Of a DNA stretch of 64,000 nt, positions 10,761 to 21,680 are shown piece by piece; within the stretch, counting starts at the first letter, position 1; every line of letters begins with the position of its first letter. The notes under the pieces were generated by a model that was not told the origin of the DNA, did no database searches, and saw nothing but the letters and a program-made list of their open reading frames with translations. This DNA comes from Anadara kagoshimensis (taxonomy: Eukaryota > Mollusca > Bivalvia > Arcoida > Arcidae), in NCBI GenBank assembly GCA_021292105.1, contig CM037861.1:58511245-58575244 (forward strand), in the 5' to 3' direction. Position numbers and translations under genes: made by a program.

Positions 10761-11218
10761 CAATTTTTTTTAGTTTATCTTAATAATACTGCTTTCTTTT
10801 AAATGTCCTTTACTTTCAATGGATTGCTAATTTTTTTTACGTCAGAATTTTTAAACATAGGAAATAAACATGTGGGTAATAAACATATGTAATAGGGGTT
10901 TCCGTTAAACTTTTAGTTTGTTTGCGTAATGTTTATGAAATGTGCAAATAAGGTGTATTTATAGCCTAATTATTAAATGCTATATTGTGGTTTTCGATCT
11001 ATTAAATGTCCAAACCACCACACTCAAATATTTAACAACCAGTGTTTCATAAAACATATTTCACTTTGTATGGAATTCACTAATATCCACCTTTGCGGGG
11101 GAGGGATGTTTACTGAACACCTTGTTTATTTATTTTTGCTCAGTTATGACCCTTTGAAATAAACTAAGTTTTCAAACCGAGATTCATTGATAATTCCTTT
11201 TATTTGTTTAATTTTTAG
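10761..11218. other. Upstream/intron DNA of gene A, first exon not located
   Basis: Gene A needs an upstream exon that supplies a start, a signal peptide and one base of the split codon. No ATG-hydrophobic-GT segment of that phase could be picked out here with confidence. The exon may lie upstream of the 8.1-10.8 kb insertion. Confidence 0.4.
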
Positions 11219-11460
11219 TGTATTTTAGAGACTACCGGAGCTGTAAATATGAGATTCACAAGTTAACACAGTATGAGAAGATAAAGATTACATGGGACGG
11301 GAATCCGTTTGACGTGTGGTGTAGCCAAGGGTTTATTGGCGAAAACCCATACAATGTACATACGAAATACCGCATATGTGTGTCAGTCATAAATCAAAAT
11401 TATGAAACGTGCGGTCCAAAAATCAAATTCTATGATGACTTTAGTATTTGGGCATCTGAA
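11219..11460 (+). CDS. Gene A, exon 2: ectodomain of a single-pass membrane protein
   Basis: The exon is bounded by atttttag and gtaagt, enters with two bases of a split codon and leaves in phase 0. It encodes about 80 residues with four cysteines, around KITWDGNPFDVWCSQGF, ENPYNVHTKYRICV and ETCGPKIKFYDDFSI. Gene B (31782-32020) has the same exon with the same phases and about half its residues identical, including ENPYNVHT and all four cysteines. The protein family is not recognised. Exons 3-5 add two more ectodomain cysteines, a membrane span and a cytoplasmic tail. From this, a cell-surface receptor or adhesion role is inferred, with no direct evidence. Conservation between paralogues plus splice sites make the exon itself secure. 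Confidence 0.85.
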
Positions 11461-11916
11461 GTAAGTTTAACTATTTGTTGAAAGTTTTTTCAAAACGGTT
11501 TTGTCTGTTAAGGTGTATTACAAAAGTGAAATCTTAAAACGGACCAGGTTTGTCCGACTTGCCACAGAATCAACATACAGACAGACCGGCCGGCAATGTG
11601 ATATTTGTACATTAAACATTGATTTATTGATTGATTGGTTGGTTAATTGAATAAGGTTCATAATTCCATGTTCCTTTCATTTTAAATTTTGATTACACAC
11701 GTGGTGGTGGATATAGCTAAACAGTAATTGATTACTCTTCCGGAGCACCCAGTCTCGCTGCCGTGGTGACAGTTCGCATGTTTAACCTAATTTGCCAGTT
11801 TTCAAAAATTTAACTTGCTTTGGAATTGTGATTGGTATGTTTGTTTTTGATATAATATCCCACGGAGATAGTGCACTTACATTTTATCGTCAATGTGTTT
11901 TTCGTAAATGTTACAG
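11461..11916 (+). other. Gene A intron 2, with an RT-element tail at 11690-11850
   Basis: The intron opens with GTAAGT and closes with TTACAG. It contains a copy of the retroelement tail (tcttccggagcaccca and a final ggtatgtttgtttttga) found about 18 times in the window. Confidence 0.75.
11690..11850 (+). mobile_element. 3' tail of RT family R1
   Basis: It carries the ordered words of the R1 tail: attacacacgtgg, ttccggagcaccc, atttgccagt and tagtatgtttgttttt-like end. There is no RT sequence attached. The orientation is plus. Confidence 0.75.
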
Positions 11917-12040
11917 GTATATGATTGCAGAAGAGAGTTACCCCAGAAATGGTGCTCCAAATATGATCGATTACAGTTTAAAGTTGTTGCCAAGGAGAAA
12001 ACGTTCAGTTATTTCACCGTTGAGATATCCGTTGAAGCTG
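11917..12040 (+). CDS. Gene A, exon 3: end of ectodomain
   Basis: The exon follows TTACAG and ends before GTTTGT. It enters in phase 0 and leaves one base (G) for the next codon. It encodes VYDCRRELPQKWCSKYDRL and continues to TFSYFTVEISVEAG. The two cysteines and the KWCS..DRL, AKEK and VTIEAG-like words are shared with gene B exon 3 at 32519-32648. With exon 2 the ectodomain has six conserved cysteines, enough for three disulphides. Frames on this strand that ignore the splice sites give unrelated peptides. Confidence 0.85.
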
Positions 12041-12637
12041 GTTTGTCTTCCATGTATTAAATTTATACTATTGCTTGGTCATACAAAATTCATTTGCACA
12101 CAGAAGACTCACTGTTTACATAGGGAGTCGTCCTACTAAAGTCCATTTACGATCCTTTAGTCTCTCGGTCTTTCGTAAAATTCTCTAAAACGAAACGTTT
12201 TATTGTAAAAGTAAAATCGTACATTTATTATACAATTCATGCCGTAATTAATTTTTAATATTTCTATCCTTAAACTTTTCTCAGTTTTGCCCCATACTCC
12301 GTAAATTTTGGTCAATTTTGAGCAACGGCTGTTTTTTCTAAGTCCTACATTTCGGTCGAAACCATTTTGGACAGGGAAATACTGATCTAATTTGCATAAG
12401 AAAAAATTATCGACAATATGTTGATACGCAAGACTACCCATGATTGACAAGGACGGATATTGTTTTCATAAATTTGTTTATAAAATTACTTCAAAATTGT
12501 TTAAATTTATCCACATATGGTGTTATAGTTCTGCACGTAAGAGTACGTCATATACTAAAAATTTTTGTTTACAAGATTTTTGTACGAAATAGCATTCTTG
12601 CCACAATTCACGTGCAAATCCTTATTTGAGACAACAT

Positions 12638-12644
12638 TCTCTCT

Positions 12645-12682
<38 letters not shown>
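12638..12682. repeat. (CT)n microsatellite
   Basis: A CT dinucleotide run with one interruption. Confidence 0.95.
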
Positions 12683-12775
12683 GTTGTACCATTATTCTTA
12701 AATGGTAAATCATGATAATTTATTAAAATTATAAATCGTGTGCACGGATAAGTAGAAAGACTGCAAGAACTTTGT

Positions 12776-12843
12776 CAAATCTACTTGGTGGTTGGCAAGA
12801 ACTACTGTCAAATCTACTTGGTGGTTGGCAAGAACTACCGTAT
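12776..12843. repeat. 34-bp direct duplication
   Basis: Two adjacent, nearly identical units beginning gtcaaatctacttggtggtt. Confidence 0.9.
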
Positions 12844-13374
12844 TCATGATCAGCTGTACACGTGTTGTAAAAGTCGGTCAACTTTGACTTTAGCAATTTG
12901 GTAACCGGATTATAACAACAAATATCTCTGATCATTGTAGCAGAAAATATGAATTAAATAATAACGATAAATCAACAACTGTGTAGATTTTTAGAGACAT
13001 TCACTTAAAAAAAGTTTCAGGAAAACTGGCTGTGATATTAATATACACGTGGTTGAGGTGACTATCTTCGTAGAATCGAAGAAGATTGTGTAAATGACCC
13101 GTAACAGAAACTGATTAGCATATGAAAAACCCTCTCACTCCTGTTTTTGGTATCGCCGCAAAGGTTAGGAAAATGGCGCTAAAATAATTTACATAGCGAT
13201 ATTAAAAAGTTTTAATATGAAGTAAAGAGTGTAGATTAGACACTGGTTACAACAGGCCACATTACGGCATGGGCTTGTTTTCACGATGCAAAAAGCTATG
13301 ATTTTTATTTACACGTTAATCCCATGAAAAGGGACAAAAACCAAGAGACTAATTGGTTGTAAACAGACTTTACC

Positions 13375-13625
13375 AAAGGTGTGGACAATATTGCATGTAT
13401 TAAAATTTGTTCTATTGGTTTCCCCAGAAACACCATTGCCCACAAACGAAGCTGGTTATTTAAATGGTGATTTGTTCTACAACTAAAAGGGGCAGACAGT
13501 ATGGCATGTATTAAATTTATATAATTGCTTTGCACAAAACACATTTGCCAACAAACGGCGATGGTGGTTTACATAGGGATTCTACTTACCACCAAAGGGA
13601 CAGACAATATAGCATATATGGCATC
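13375..13625. repeat. Diverged tandem repeat of about 110-120 bp
   Basis: Units share gacaatattgcatgtattaa-like, attggtttcccc-like and cattgcccacaaacg-like words. A further copy of the same words lies at 12050-12150. Confidence 0.65.
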
Positions 13626-13836
13626 ACCAATGTATATTACATACATGTATGATTTAAATCTGAGGATCCTTCTTTTTATTTTTAGACTCAATGTAACTTA
13701 GTTCAATTGATCCAACCTCATTGTGTAATTTTGTATAAATACATCGGAACGGTGAATCTGAACTTCAAATGAACCAAACCAGTCCTATATACAAATTGAT
13801 AAGTGATGTGTCCAATTACATGTGTTTTTATTGTAG

Positions 13837-14220
13837 ATGTGTCTTTAACCATTGCCGGAGCCGTTGGTATAGCAGTTGGTATTATCGGCGGATTATTGAT
13901 GTGCTGTTGCTGTTGTTATTGTTGTTGTACATATTGTGATGATGACAAGCCAACAGAAGAAACTACGGCCACGCCCCCTAATGTTTCCGGAAGTAACTAT
14001 GATTACAGACAGCATGCGCAGCTACTATCAGAAAATCCGGCCAATCCGACTCGTGTTCCGTCTAACTACGGACGGTCAAGCAATGATGAATTTGAAGTTA
14101 ATGATCTGCTCAGGGACATGAACGGGCCCTCACTAACCGAAAGTCACATACCTATGCAAGAATATGGTGGCGGTAGTGGCTTAAACAGAAGTCCGAGGTT
14201 TCCGCACCCAGAACCATCGG
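13837..14220 (+). CDS. Gene A, exon 4: transmembrane segment and cytoplasmic tail
   Basis: The exon follows TTGTAG and ends before GTAAGT, with phase 1 at both ends. Residues 3-22 form a Gly/Ile/Val-rich membrane span (SLTIAGAVGIAVGIIGGLLM). It is followed at once by CCCCCYCCCTYC, a likely palmitoylation cluster at the membrane edge. The rest is a polar tail with tyrosines (NYDYRQ) and an acidic dileucine-like EVNDLL. A VNDLLRDMNGPS word resembles CLLRELGDPS in gene B. There is no catalytic domain, so signalling would have to be through adaptors. The tail-sorting role is inference. Confidence 0.88.
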
Positions 14221-15214
14221 GTAAGTAGTAATACTGTGTAGAATGAAATACGTCCTGTGTGATAAGACTTGTCATTTTCAATCTGTTAATCGGACTGCTG
14301 TCTCTTGGTCAAAATGTGTTTTACGGACATGCATGTGTAAGTGTTTTACCCAAATATAGCAGTCCTTTTTTTCGTGAATTCGGAAAGTCCAAAAGTCAGC
14401 CTGTTATCTTAAATTTTAAAATTCATAAAAAGGCTGAGTTATGATTTGTTGTTCAAAGTATTGCCTTGGTTGGACTCATTGGTCTTTCTGGTTTTTTCTC
14501 GTTCCAACGTTTTTGGGGTGTTTGGATTTCTACGATTTTGTCCGGACGCTGCTGGTGGGGGTGTTACTAGGCGGTAGTCTGTTTCTATACGAGGGTGAGG
14601 TAAGTTTGGTTGTGATTATTTCTACTTCATATTATAAATGGACACTGGAACTTATTACCCATAACGTTGACCCATCAATCCTAAGGGCACTAGGGACATG
14701 AGTAGGTCTCTATCTAATAAATAGGCTTAACTATATTGCCCATTGTAAGATATGCTAAACTATGTTACAGTAATGTTATTAATTGAATTCAATTATGACT
14801 AATATGGTTATATGTGAACCAATAACAAATACCATTCCAAAGATATCTAGATAAATCTTTATTGATTATAAAAAAATCAATCCAGAAAATGTTAGAGAAT
14901 CTAACCAATTACATATTTTTTGGAGAGGTAGTAGCTATTGGTGTCTGAAACACATATAATTTTTATGTTTTCAACTTCTCTCTCAGATAATAGATAACAA
15001 TAACAAAGTATATATAGACAGGTCTAATGCAATAAAACTAAAGAAGAAAGAGGCATTATATAATTACCTAGAATGTGTGTATGTGCGAATAAATATAGAA
15101 TTATATTTTACACTGCTACAATATTGATATAAATATTATGTAATACTATTTATTACTTATGAAATATCATTCTATGTGGGTGAACAACTGTAACCATAAT
15201 TTTCTTCAATAAAC

Positions 15215-15249
<35 letters not shown>

Positions 15250-15695
15250 GTTGTGGAAGATGAAATAACCATGTTAAAAGAAACATTTGAGGTATCTTTA
15301 TATCATAATAATTCAATTTTCGTTTGTTTCAAGCATTTTGATTGGTCAGATCTTTTGTGTTATTTTTCCACGACAGAATTGGCTCCTCTCTAACTTTCAT
15401 TGCCGGAACTACTTTTCTGACCTATATCCCAATGTTTACATTGTTAACACATTACACATAAGTTGTAAAAGTATCACGTATTTGTTGTTGTTATTTAAAA
15501 ATTACAAATTGAATTATAAGAATTCTTTCATACTTCCATAACAAAAAGAAAATTTACCTTCATTTCTATAATAACTTAACATTGCATATTGTGCTTGTAT
15601 GATTACATTTACCTACATTGCTTTTGTTGTAACATAATTATAATTTTTTCATTATCTTTTCGTTTTCATTGATTTCAGCGCCCCACCTTTTCCAG
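14221..15695 (+). other. Gene A intron 4
   Basis: GTAAGT opens it and the likely 3' site is CTTTTCCAG at 15695. It contains a TTA microsatellite (15217-15247). An 86-codon open frame at 14441-14701, with a GTAAGT inside, matches nothing recognised and is not called. Confidence 0.7.
15217..15247. repeat. (TTA)n microsatellite
   Basis: About ten ATT/TTA trinucleotides. Confidence 0.9.
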
Positions 15696-15760
15696 TGGCA
15701 CCACCATCAGAGGAACCTCCTTCTTACCAAGAATTATTCGGCACATCGTCAAAAGTGTAG
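15696..15760 (+). CDS. Gene A, exon 5: C-terminus with PPSY motif
   Basis: The last coding exon joins G plus TG to give Val. It then encodes APPSEEPPSYQELFGTSSKV and a TAG at 15758-15760. The acceptor is chosen as CTTTTCCAG (ending 15695). The upstream TTTCAG (ending 15678) would put the conserved PPSY out of frame, whereas this one preserves it. Gene B ends the same way (PPPSYQQIMKT). PPxY is the standard ligand for WW domains such as those of Nedd4-type ubiquitin ligases, so turnover by ubiquitination is plausible. Confidence 0.8.
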
Positions 15761-18074
15761 TCTCAAAATTGTCAAAAATGGATAACTTAATGATATTAAT
15801 GATCCTAGTATTATAAACTAGATCAGGGTAAAGGCCAAGTAAATACTTACATTGTTTTTATCATACTCATATGAATACAGTTCAGACCTGTTGGAAGTTT
15901 AAATCAAAGCTAACGAGAAAGTCGAAATCGCGGTTACCTAGTGATCGAGGTACAGATAGATAGAGGACGTAAGATTGATAGTAGTTATTAAAAAGCTGTC
16001 GAGATATAGCTAACTAAGGCTCGATTTGAACGGTTGATTCGGCAATAATTCTTTAGCTTAGTGATAAAACTTTCGACAGGCCTGTACTGTATGTTTGTTG
16101 ATTTGAACTCCTAAAACTAATATTATTATTCTTTTGAAAATTGAAAAGTTTGGGATATATTTAAGGTTTTGTCTTGAGATTTCATTTGTTAATCCACTCT
16201 ACAACTTGTACAATTACTAGTCAATGTATTGGAATTTGTTACAATCTATGCAACATAAAATCGTTTATTTAGCATTGTGATATTTACATATTACTAGCTA
16301 GGTTATTACGTACCCCATATTTGCATCACATTAATTCTCCATTCAGTGAATGGTAGCTCTTTTTTATTCTAGTTGTGCTTCATACCTCATTTTTGTTATC
16401 TTTGTTGCTCATCAAGTGAGCTAATGGCATAACCGGGGTATGCGTGTCGATAACACCTATTCTTGACTTCTCTGAAACTTCTGGACCAATACCAGAATCT
16501 GAATCTTGGCCAAGCCCATATACAGACAGTGCAATTTGTTTGCAAACGCCTGTTGGCAAAATCTGATGTGAAATTTGTTCATTGGGCTTTTAATTAAGTA
16601 AAGATGATGTTCGTTTTGTGAATTTGATAAATTTGACAAAGTATGTTATACATTTTGCGTTATATTTCGAAAACTTCGTAAAATTGTTTGAGATATATTG
16701 ACTATTTGAAAAGATAATGAGATGTGGTTTCACAGTTTTGATGTTATTCTGGAAATGCCTATAAAATTGGATAACGGTCATGGCCTGTTAATATATTTCG
16801 TTGTATATTTAATTTGATTTTATACAAAAATAATGGATTTATTATGCCAGTACTCACGTTATTCACTATTTTATTGAAAGCAGAAGTAAATCCATTTGAA
16901 TACAATAAAGTGTTTGAAATTGGTATCCCAGTTGTTTTCAAAGGTTTTAGTTGTATATCGTTTGATCCAGTCATCATTTTCCAGGTGACTTACAAGGCCA
17001 ATTCGACCTCTTATTGTTATGATGTATATTCTTAACTTCTTGCCATTTCATTGTCATAATAACTGTTTGACTCTTACCATGTATTCTTGGTTTGTCATCT
17101 AGTGGAATAAATATTCTAGTTACTGCCCTGAATACAATATTCTTATATTTTTGAAATGTTTCAGTGTGGAAGCCAGAAAAACAATTTACTAAAATGTTGT
17201 GATAGACAAATTTGTAGATGTTATTTACTAGTATACATGTATTAGAGCTTGGTTCACTAAGTTTTTGCCTTTTTGTCTATATACAAAATAAATGATATAA
17301 TATTGCGTCTTTATACATTTTTATGTTACAACTGAAATATTTTTTGGCTTTTCATGAAACTTTGTTTAACCCCTGAAATAGTGATTGTATTGACCTACAT
17401 GTTAAAACCACTTTGTATTATAACATGTAAAATGCTGTTATTTTAGCATTATAGAGTTAGATACACATTCAGCCATTTTATTGCATATTTATATGTCAGT
17501 TTCAATTATGGACTTTTTGACATCTTGAAAATCTTTCGGAAGGAAATCTAGTGTCGCAAAATTAAAACGGGTTTAGTAATAAATTCATCTTTATTGATAG
17601 TAAATCGATCTGCGGACTTTAGTGTACAATGTATGTAACTAAGCAACTATATTGAAATTAGGGTGTTATAAATACATGCGTAATTACAGTCTCCAATTTT
17701 CAGGAAACAGACAAGTTTGACAATGTATATGTCAGAGACATACTTCATGTCGTGGATGTTATTGAACATATCACAAGTATTTCGTTTCAGTTTACAATTC
17801 TACCTGATCTTGAGTTTGTGCTAGCCAGAATTACATGTTGTGAGATTAGAGATTTTTATTTAAATGTTTATATCGCTCCTTTTACTTATATATATACATG
17901 TATTTTATTATTTACATAATTATGTTTAACTATGTTTATTATTATTATTATATCTTGTCTTACGTTTTTATAGTACAAATAAATGTACTGTGAACTTAAC
18001 TTTGATTTTATTTTATATTATTCACATATAATTTGTGACCCTTAGCAAGTTATTAAATTTCACATTGCTTCTGG
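15761..18074 (+). other. 3' region of gene A
   Basis: It holds MITE M1 copy 2 at 15875-16092. A possible distal polyadenylation signal AATAAA lies at 17978-17983, followed by T-rich DNA. A 71-codon open frame at 17704-17918 lacks a start and known motifs and is not called. No other gene is visible. Confidence 0.5.
15875..16092. mobile_element. MITE, family M1, copy 2
   Basis: Ends ATACAGTTCAGACCTGTTGG and, at the right, TTTCGACAGGCCTGTACTGT, forming an imperfect terminal inverted repeat. The internal gataga and gctgtcgagatatagcta words are shared with copies 1 and 4. Confidence 0.85.
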
Positions 18075-18182
18075 CTTACCCGCATAATGGAGCGGTGGGG
18101 CAGCAACCTCTGCAACTGCTGTCTCAATGAGCTAGCACCTAAAAGTCGCCCTGAGTGCGTGCTAGTACAAAGCCGACATATG
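18075..18182 (+). mobile_element. SINE body fragment
   Basis: In reverse complement it matches the body of the SINE at 9966-10347 over ttgtactagc.cgca.cagggcgact and gtgctagctca. Head and tail are missing or too diverged to see. Confidence 0.65.
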
Positions 18183-18524
18183 TATTATAATATACACTGT
18201 CAGTCGTGGTTCTATTGAGGAAGTCTAGTAGTTGTATAATTTGGATCACATTGCGCCACAGTGCACAGTCTAAAATGCGTCCATACACGTCTAAGGCTTA
18301 CTAATGGTGTCTAATCAAGTATTTTGCACCAGAATTCATATATGTTTTAGCCCTAAATCATCGTTTTCTTGCAACACATGTTGTGTATAATATTACCTTA
18401 CTGTGCAGCAAATGATTTCTTGTACTTAAGATTTTCATAACTTATTTTTGTTCTTTTACATTACAAAATGCAAGTCTGAAAAAACAACAATTATTTCCTT
18501 TTTACTTTTTCACGTCATAATAGA

Positions 18525-18775
18525 GGCACATGACCGAGTGATGCTGTCACTTGCTTTCAAAGTCAAGGGTTGTTTGTTCGAACCTCACTCAGAAGTTGGA
18601 CAATTTTCAGCTCCTGCCCGTATACACAAGAGCGATACTCATTAGTATTTCGGATGAGACTCATGTCTCGGTGCATGCTAGAAACACTTCTATGGAACTC
18701 GAAAAAGCCTGAGTGGGCCACCTTTGGCCGCTACATAGGACGCTTACAATTAGAAGAGATTGGAACAGAATGAGC
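18525..18775 (+). mobile_element. tRNA-derived SINE
   Basis: A tRNA-like head has ccgagtgatgctgtcacttgctttcaaagt and a B-box-like TTGTTCGAACCTC. The non-tRNA body follows, with a cggatgagactcatgtc word. The orientation is plus. Confidence 0.7.
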
Positions 18776-19139
18776 AACATAAACATAAACGTTACAGTAT
18801 ACAATAAGCTTGAATACCAAGAAACCTGTTCAATAAAAATTTATAAACGAAAAATTGTACTTTATAACAATAATAATTCAACCAAGATAAAACCCAATAC
18901 AAGGCAATGTTAAAACAGCCACATAAGAGAACACAAATACATATTAGAACCACTGATTATAACTTTCAAGACTTTATAATGTCAATGATGTGGTTATAGC
19001 GCTATTGAAGGACTTCAAACGAACTTCTTACTTTATGCACAATTTAAAAATAAGCTAACAACCCTTGTGTATATGTATGCCATAGAAAATTAACGAAATA
19101 TGTTAAAACGTTAAATGACAAACGTGATGACTTATTTTT
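18776..19139. other. Intergenic DNA, nothing recognised
   Basis: No gene or repeat could be supported. Confidence 0.5.
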
Positions 19140-19560
19140 CCCTATTCTATGCAGCAATATACATGCTTCTCTGCGGCGTATGGTGTATGTTTCACAATTA
19201 ATACGCTTTGGAAGAGCTTCATCCCACTAAACAAAGCAAGGATTGTTGACGCAAGGATATCGCAATTCTATTTTTATACGTATCCGGGGCCCTCAAAAAG
19301 TCTTATGGCCATCATCACAATATTATTGATCAGTACGACGACCAACATCCAAAATTGCCCTGAAAGTATTTCCATTGTCCTCTTATTCCCAATTTTATTA
19401 CACACGTAGCGGGTGTAGTAAGCTGAACAAGAAGTACTTATGCTTCCGGAACACCCGGCCTCGACACTAGTGGAAGTTCACGTGTTATCCTAATTTGCCA
19501 GCTTCAAAGTGTTTACTTTGCTTTTGGATTGTGGTTGGGACATAGATTTGTATGTAAGTT
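19140..19560 (+). mobile_element. RT family R1, 3' end and tail
   Basis: Decayed RT 3' coding sequence (tatgcagcaatatacatgc onward, matching the better copy at 24330) runs into the R1 tail (gcttccggaacacccgg to tttggattgtggttgg). Multiple stops and indels make it a dead fragment. Confidence 0.75.
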
Positions 19561-19634
19561 TTTAATTTATTTTCTTGTTATTTCTAGAAAAGATTTCAAG
19601 AAGCTACATGTAATTGAATAACTTTATATAATTA

Positions 19635-20310
19635 AAAACAAACATACTAATCCATGTCCGAATCACAACCCAGAAGCAAAGTAAAAACTTTGGAACTAAA
19701 AAGTAGGGTAAGGCATGTGAACTTTAACCATGGAAGTGAAGCCGGGTGCTCCGGAAGGGTAAGCATCTGCTGTTCAGCTAGCTACCTTGCCACGTGTGTA
19801 ATCAAAATTGCATGAAAGTAACATGGAACTATTGGACGTCAAATATATCCAGGGCAATTCTGGACACAGAGACATCAAACTTATCAACAATACTGTGATG
19901 ACGCCTATAAGACTTTTTGAGGGCCTTGATAAGCCTAGGCTTGCAATATCCCTGCGTCAACAATTTATTTGCAAGCAGCCTGCTTCGTTGTACAGAGTCC
20001 CTGTGGTGGGAACAAGCTCTAGCATAGCGTAGTAATTGGGAAACAAATACACCATAAGCAGAAGCAGGCATATTGCTGCATAGCTAAGGAAAGTCGACAA
20101 TAGAAACGTTGGTCATAACGTTTGTCATAAAGTTTCAAATGTAGCCTTTCGTGGGCGCCATAATTCATGTATAAGTCTAAATATGAAGCAGAACTTGAAA
20201 GAATCGGTCGTATCTTTTATTTCAAGCTCACTAAGATAGATGAGATTCACCTAGTCTCCACTTTAGGATTGTTATCAGATTGAACGTGATTTATATATCT
20301 GTATGTTGAG
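19635..20310 (-). pseudogene. RT family R1 fragment with tail, inverted to its neighbours
   Basis: On the minus strand a frame encodes PASAYGVFVSQLLRYARACSHH, then LLANKLLTQGYCKPRLIKAL, then RRHHSIVDKFDVSVSRIALDIF. This is the C-terminal end of the same RT that carries the GIPMGT..APLLADLF core at 34139-34504. The tail lies at its left end (19635-19810), so this copy points away from the plus-strand tails on both sides (19140-19560 and 20315-20440). Placing the family among Penelope-like elements is inference. Confidence 0.8.
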
Positions 20311-20314
20311 TTGA

Positions 20315-20440
20315 ATGATGCAGCGGGGCACCCGGTTGCACTTTCCAAGTTCACGTGTTTAATCTAACTTGTCAGTTTCAAAGTTTTTACTATGCTTCTG
20401 GATTGTGATTCTGACATGGATCAGTATGTTTATTTTTGTT
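20315..20440 (+). mobile_element. R1 tail, plus orientation
   Basis: It starts mid-tail (ggggcacccggttgcac) and ends gattctgacatggatcagta, abutting the 5' side of the minus-strand RT fragment. This tail-RT-tail arrangement with inverted ends resembles the pLTR layouts described for Penelope-like elements. Confidence 0.7.
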
Positions 20441-21109
20441 TGAGTCCTTTTAAAATGCCCTAACCATACTCTACCTTATTTATTCTACATTAACGGTACA
20501 TAAATACACACACACACATAAAATGTTTTCTTACCAAACAATGAATGAGTCAACAATGTAATACTGTCTTGGAATCTATTAAAGGGAACAACTTTTTTAG
20601 TTAAACTTCGGTCAATAAATTATTCTAAAAATTTACCTTGAAAAATGTATTTGTAAAAAACCATAATTATCATCAATAAAGTCCATCACAATGATTTCTC
20701 TGCTTGGCTGTGCACATCAAATTTATTGATCACTGAATGGATTCGCATACTGATTAGAATTTGTCTTAATACTAAATGAACGAGGATGTACTAACATAAT
20801 ACTATTAGTGGGGTTTTATAGCTATTGTTAACATATTTAATATCAATTCAATATAGTTGTAATTAATTTGAGAAAATTACATTCTGTAGTGTGCATGGAC
20901 TAAAATAATAATCTTTTCATTGTCGTATGACATACGATTTTCTGAACTGGAAGACGTCATTTTCAATTTCCGGTTTAGTCTTTGTCAGAAAAATTTAAAT
21001 TGTCATACAATATTACTTTGATCATCTGACCTAGAATGGTTCTGTTTCTATCATTGCCGAGAAAAACAACTACCCTTTATTTGATTTTCTCAATTTTACC
21101 TTTATCAAA
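20441..21109. other. Intergenic DNA, nothing recognised
   Basis: A short CA run near 20508 is the only repeat seen. Confidence 0.5.
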
Positions 21110-21305
21110 CATACCAGTCATGTTCAAATCATTATCCAAAATACAAAGTAGAAACTTTGGAAACTGGCACATTTAGTGAAACACGCGAACTTCCACCAGG
21201 GAAGTAAGAATGGGTGCTTCGGACGCAAAAAACACCAGTTTAGCTAGCTATATCAACAAAATTGAAAATAAAAAGCTATGGGGCGTCAAAAATTTCCAGG
21301 CAATT
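21110..21305 (-). mobile_element. R1 tail, diverged
   Basis: Reverse-complement words of the R1 tail are present: aagtagaaactttgg, cgaacttccaccaggga, ggtgcttcgga and gctagctatat. No RT remains. Confidence 0.7.
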
Positions 21306-21514
21306 CAATTAAATTAGGTTTTTGCGCCACGTATTTGAAAAGGTCAGATAAGCCATTTAACAGTTAGAGAGGCTTCACAATCAGGTCGGATTAAAAAAAA
21401 CATTGTAAAGCCGTGGGATTTATTGGTCCGCTGTTCATACAGAATTAGCAAATAATCAGCATTTCATACACAAGTTTTGTTTTTCAACATCTATCCTGTA
21501 TTAATAAATCAATT

Positions 21515-21680
21515 AAAAATCCCAAAGCAAAGTAAAACCTTTGAAACTGACATATTAAGTTAATCACGTGGATTTCCACCAGGGATGTGAGGCCGGATGC
21601 TCCAGAAGAGTAAGCATCTCCTGTACAGTGAGGTACACCCGCCACGTTTGTATCAACACTACTTATTTCAACAATGCATT
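21515..21680 (-). mobile_element. R1 tail
   Basis: Reverse-complement tail words include aaagcaaagtaaaacctttg, tccaccaggga, ggccggatgctccagaagag and cccgccacgt. Confidence 0.75.

Larger units (their letters stand above)
12041..13836 (+). other. Gene A intron 3
   Basis: About 1.8 kb. It holds a CT microsatellite (12638-12682), a 34-bp direct duplication (12776-12843), and a diverged tandem repeat with three units between about 13375 and 13625. A further unit of that repeat lies at 12050-12150, just after exon 3. Confidence 0.7.

Noticed and set aside
14441-14701. An 86-codon hydrophobic open frame containing a GTAAGT
   Set aside because: Lies in intron 4 of gene A, has no counterpart in gene B and no convincing acceptor.
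15679-15695. The upstream acceptor as the main exon 5 start of gene A
   Set aside because: It would place the conserved PPSYQ out of frame with exon 4. The downstream acceptor restores it.
17704-17918. A 71-codon open stretch after a CAG, ending at a stop in AT-rich DNA
   Set aside because: No start, no donor, no recognised motif, and no counterpart near gene B. It is more likely chance or 3' UTR.
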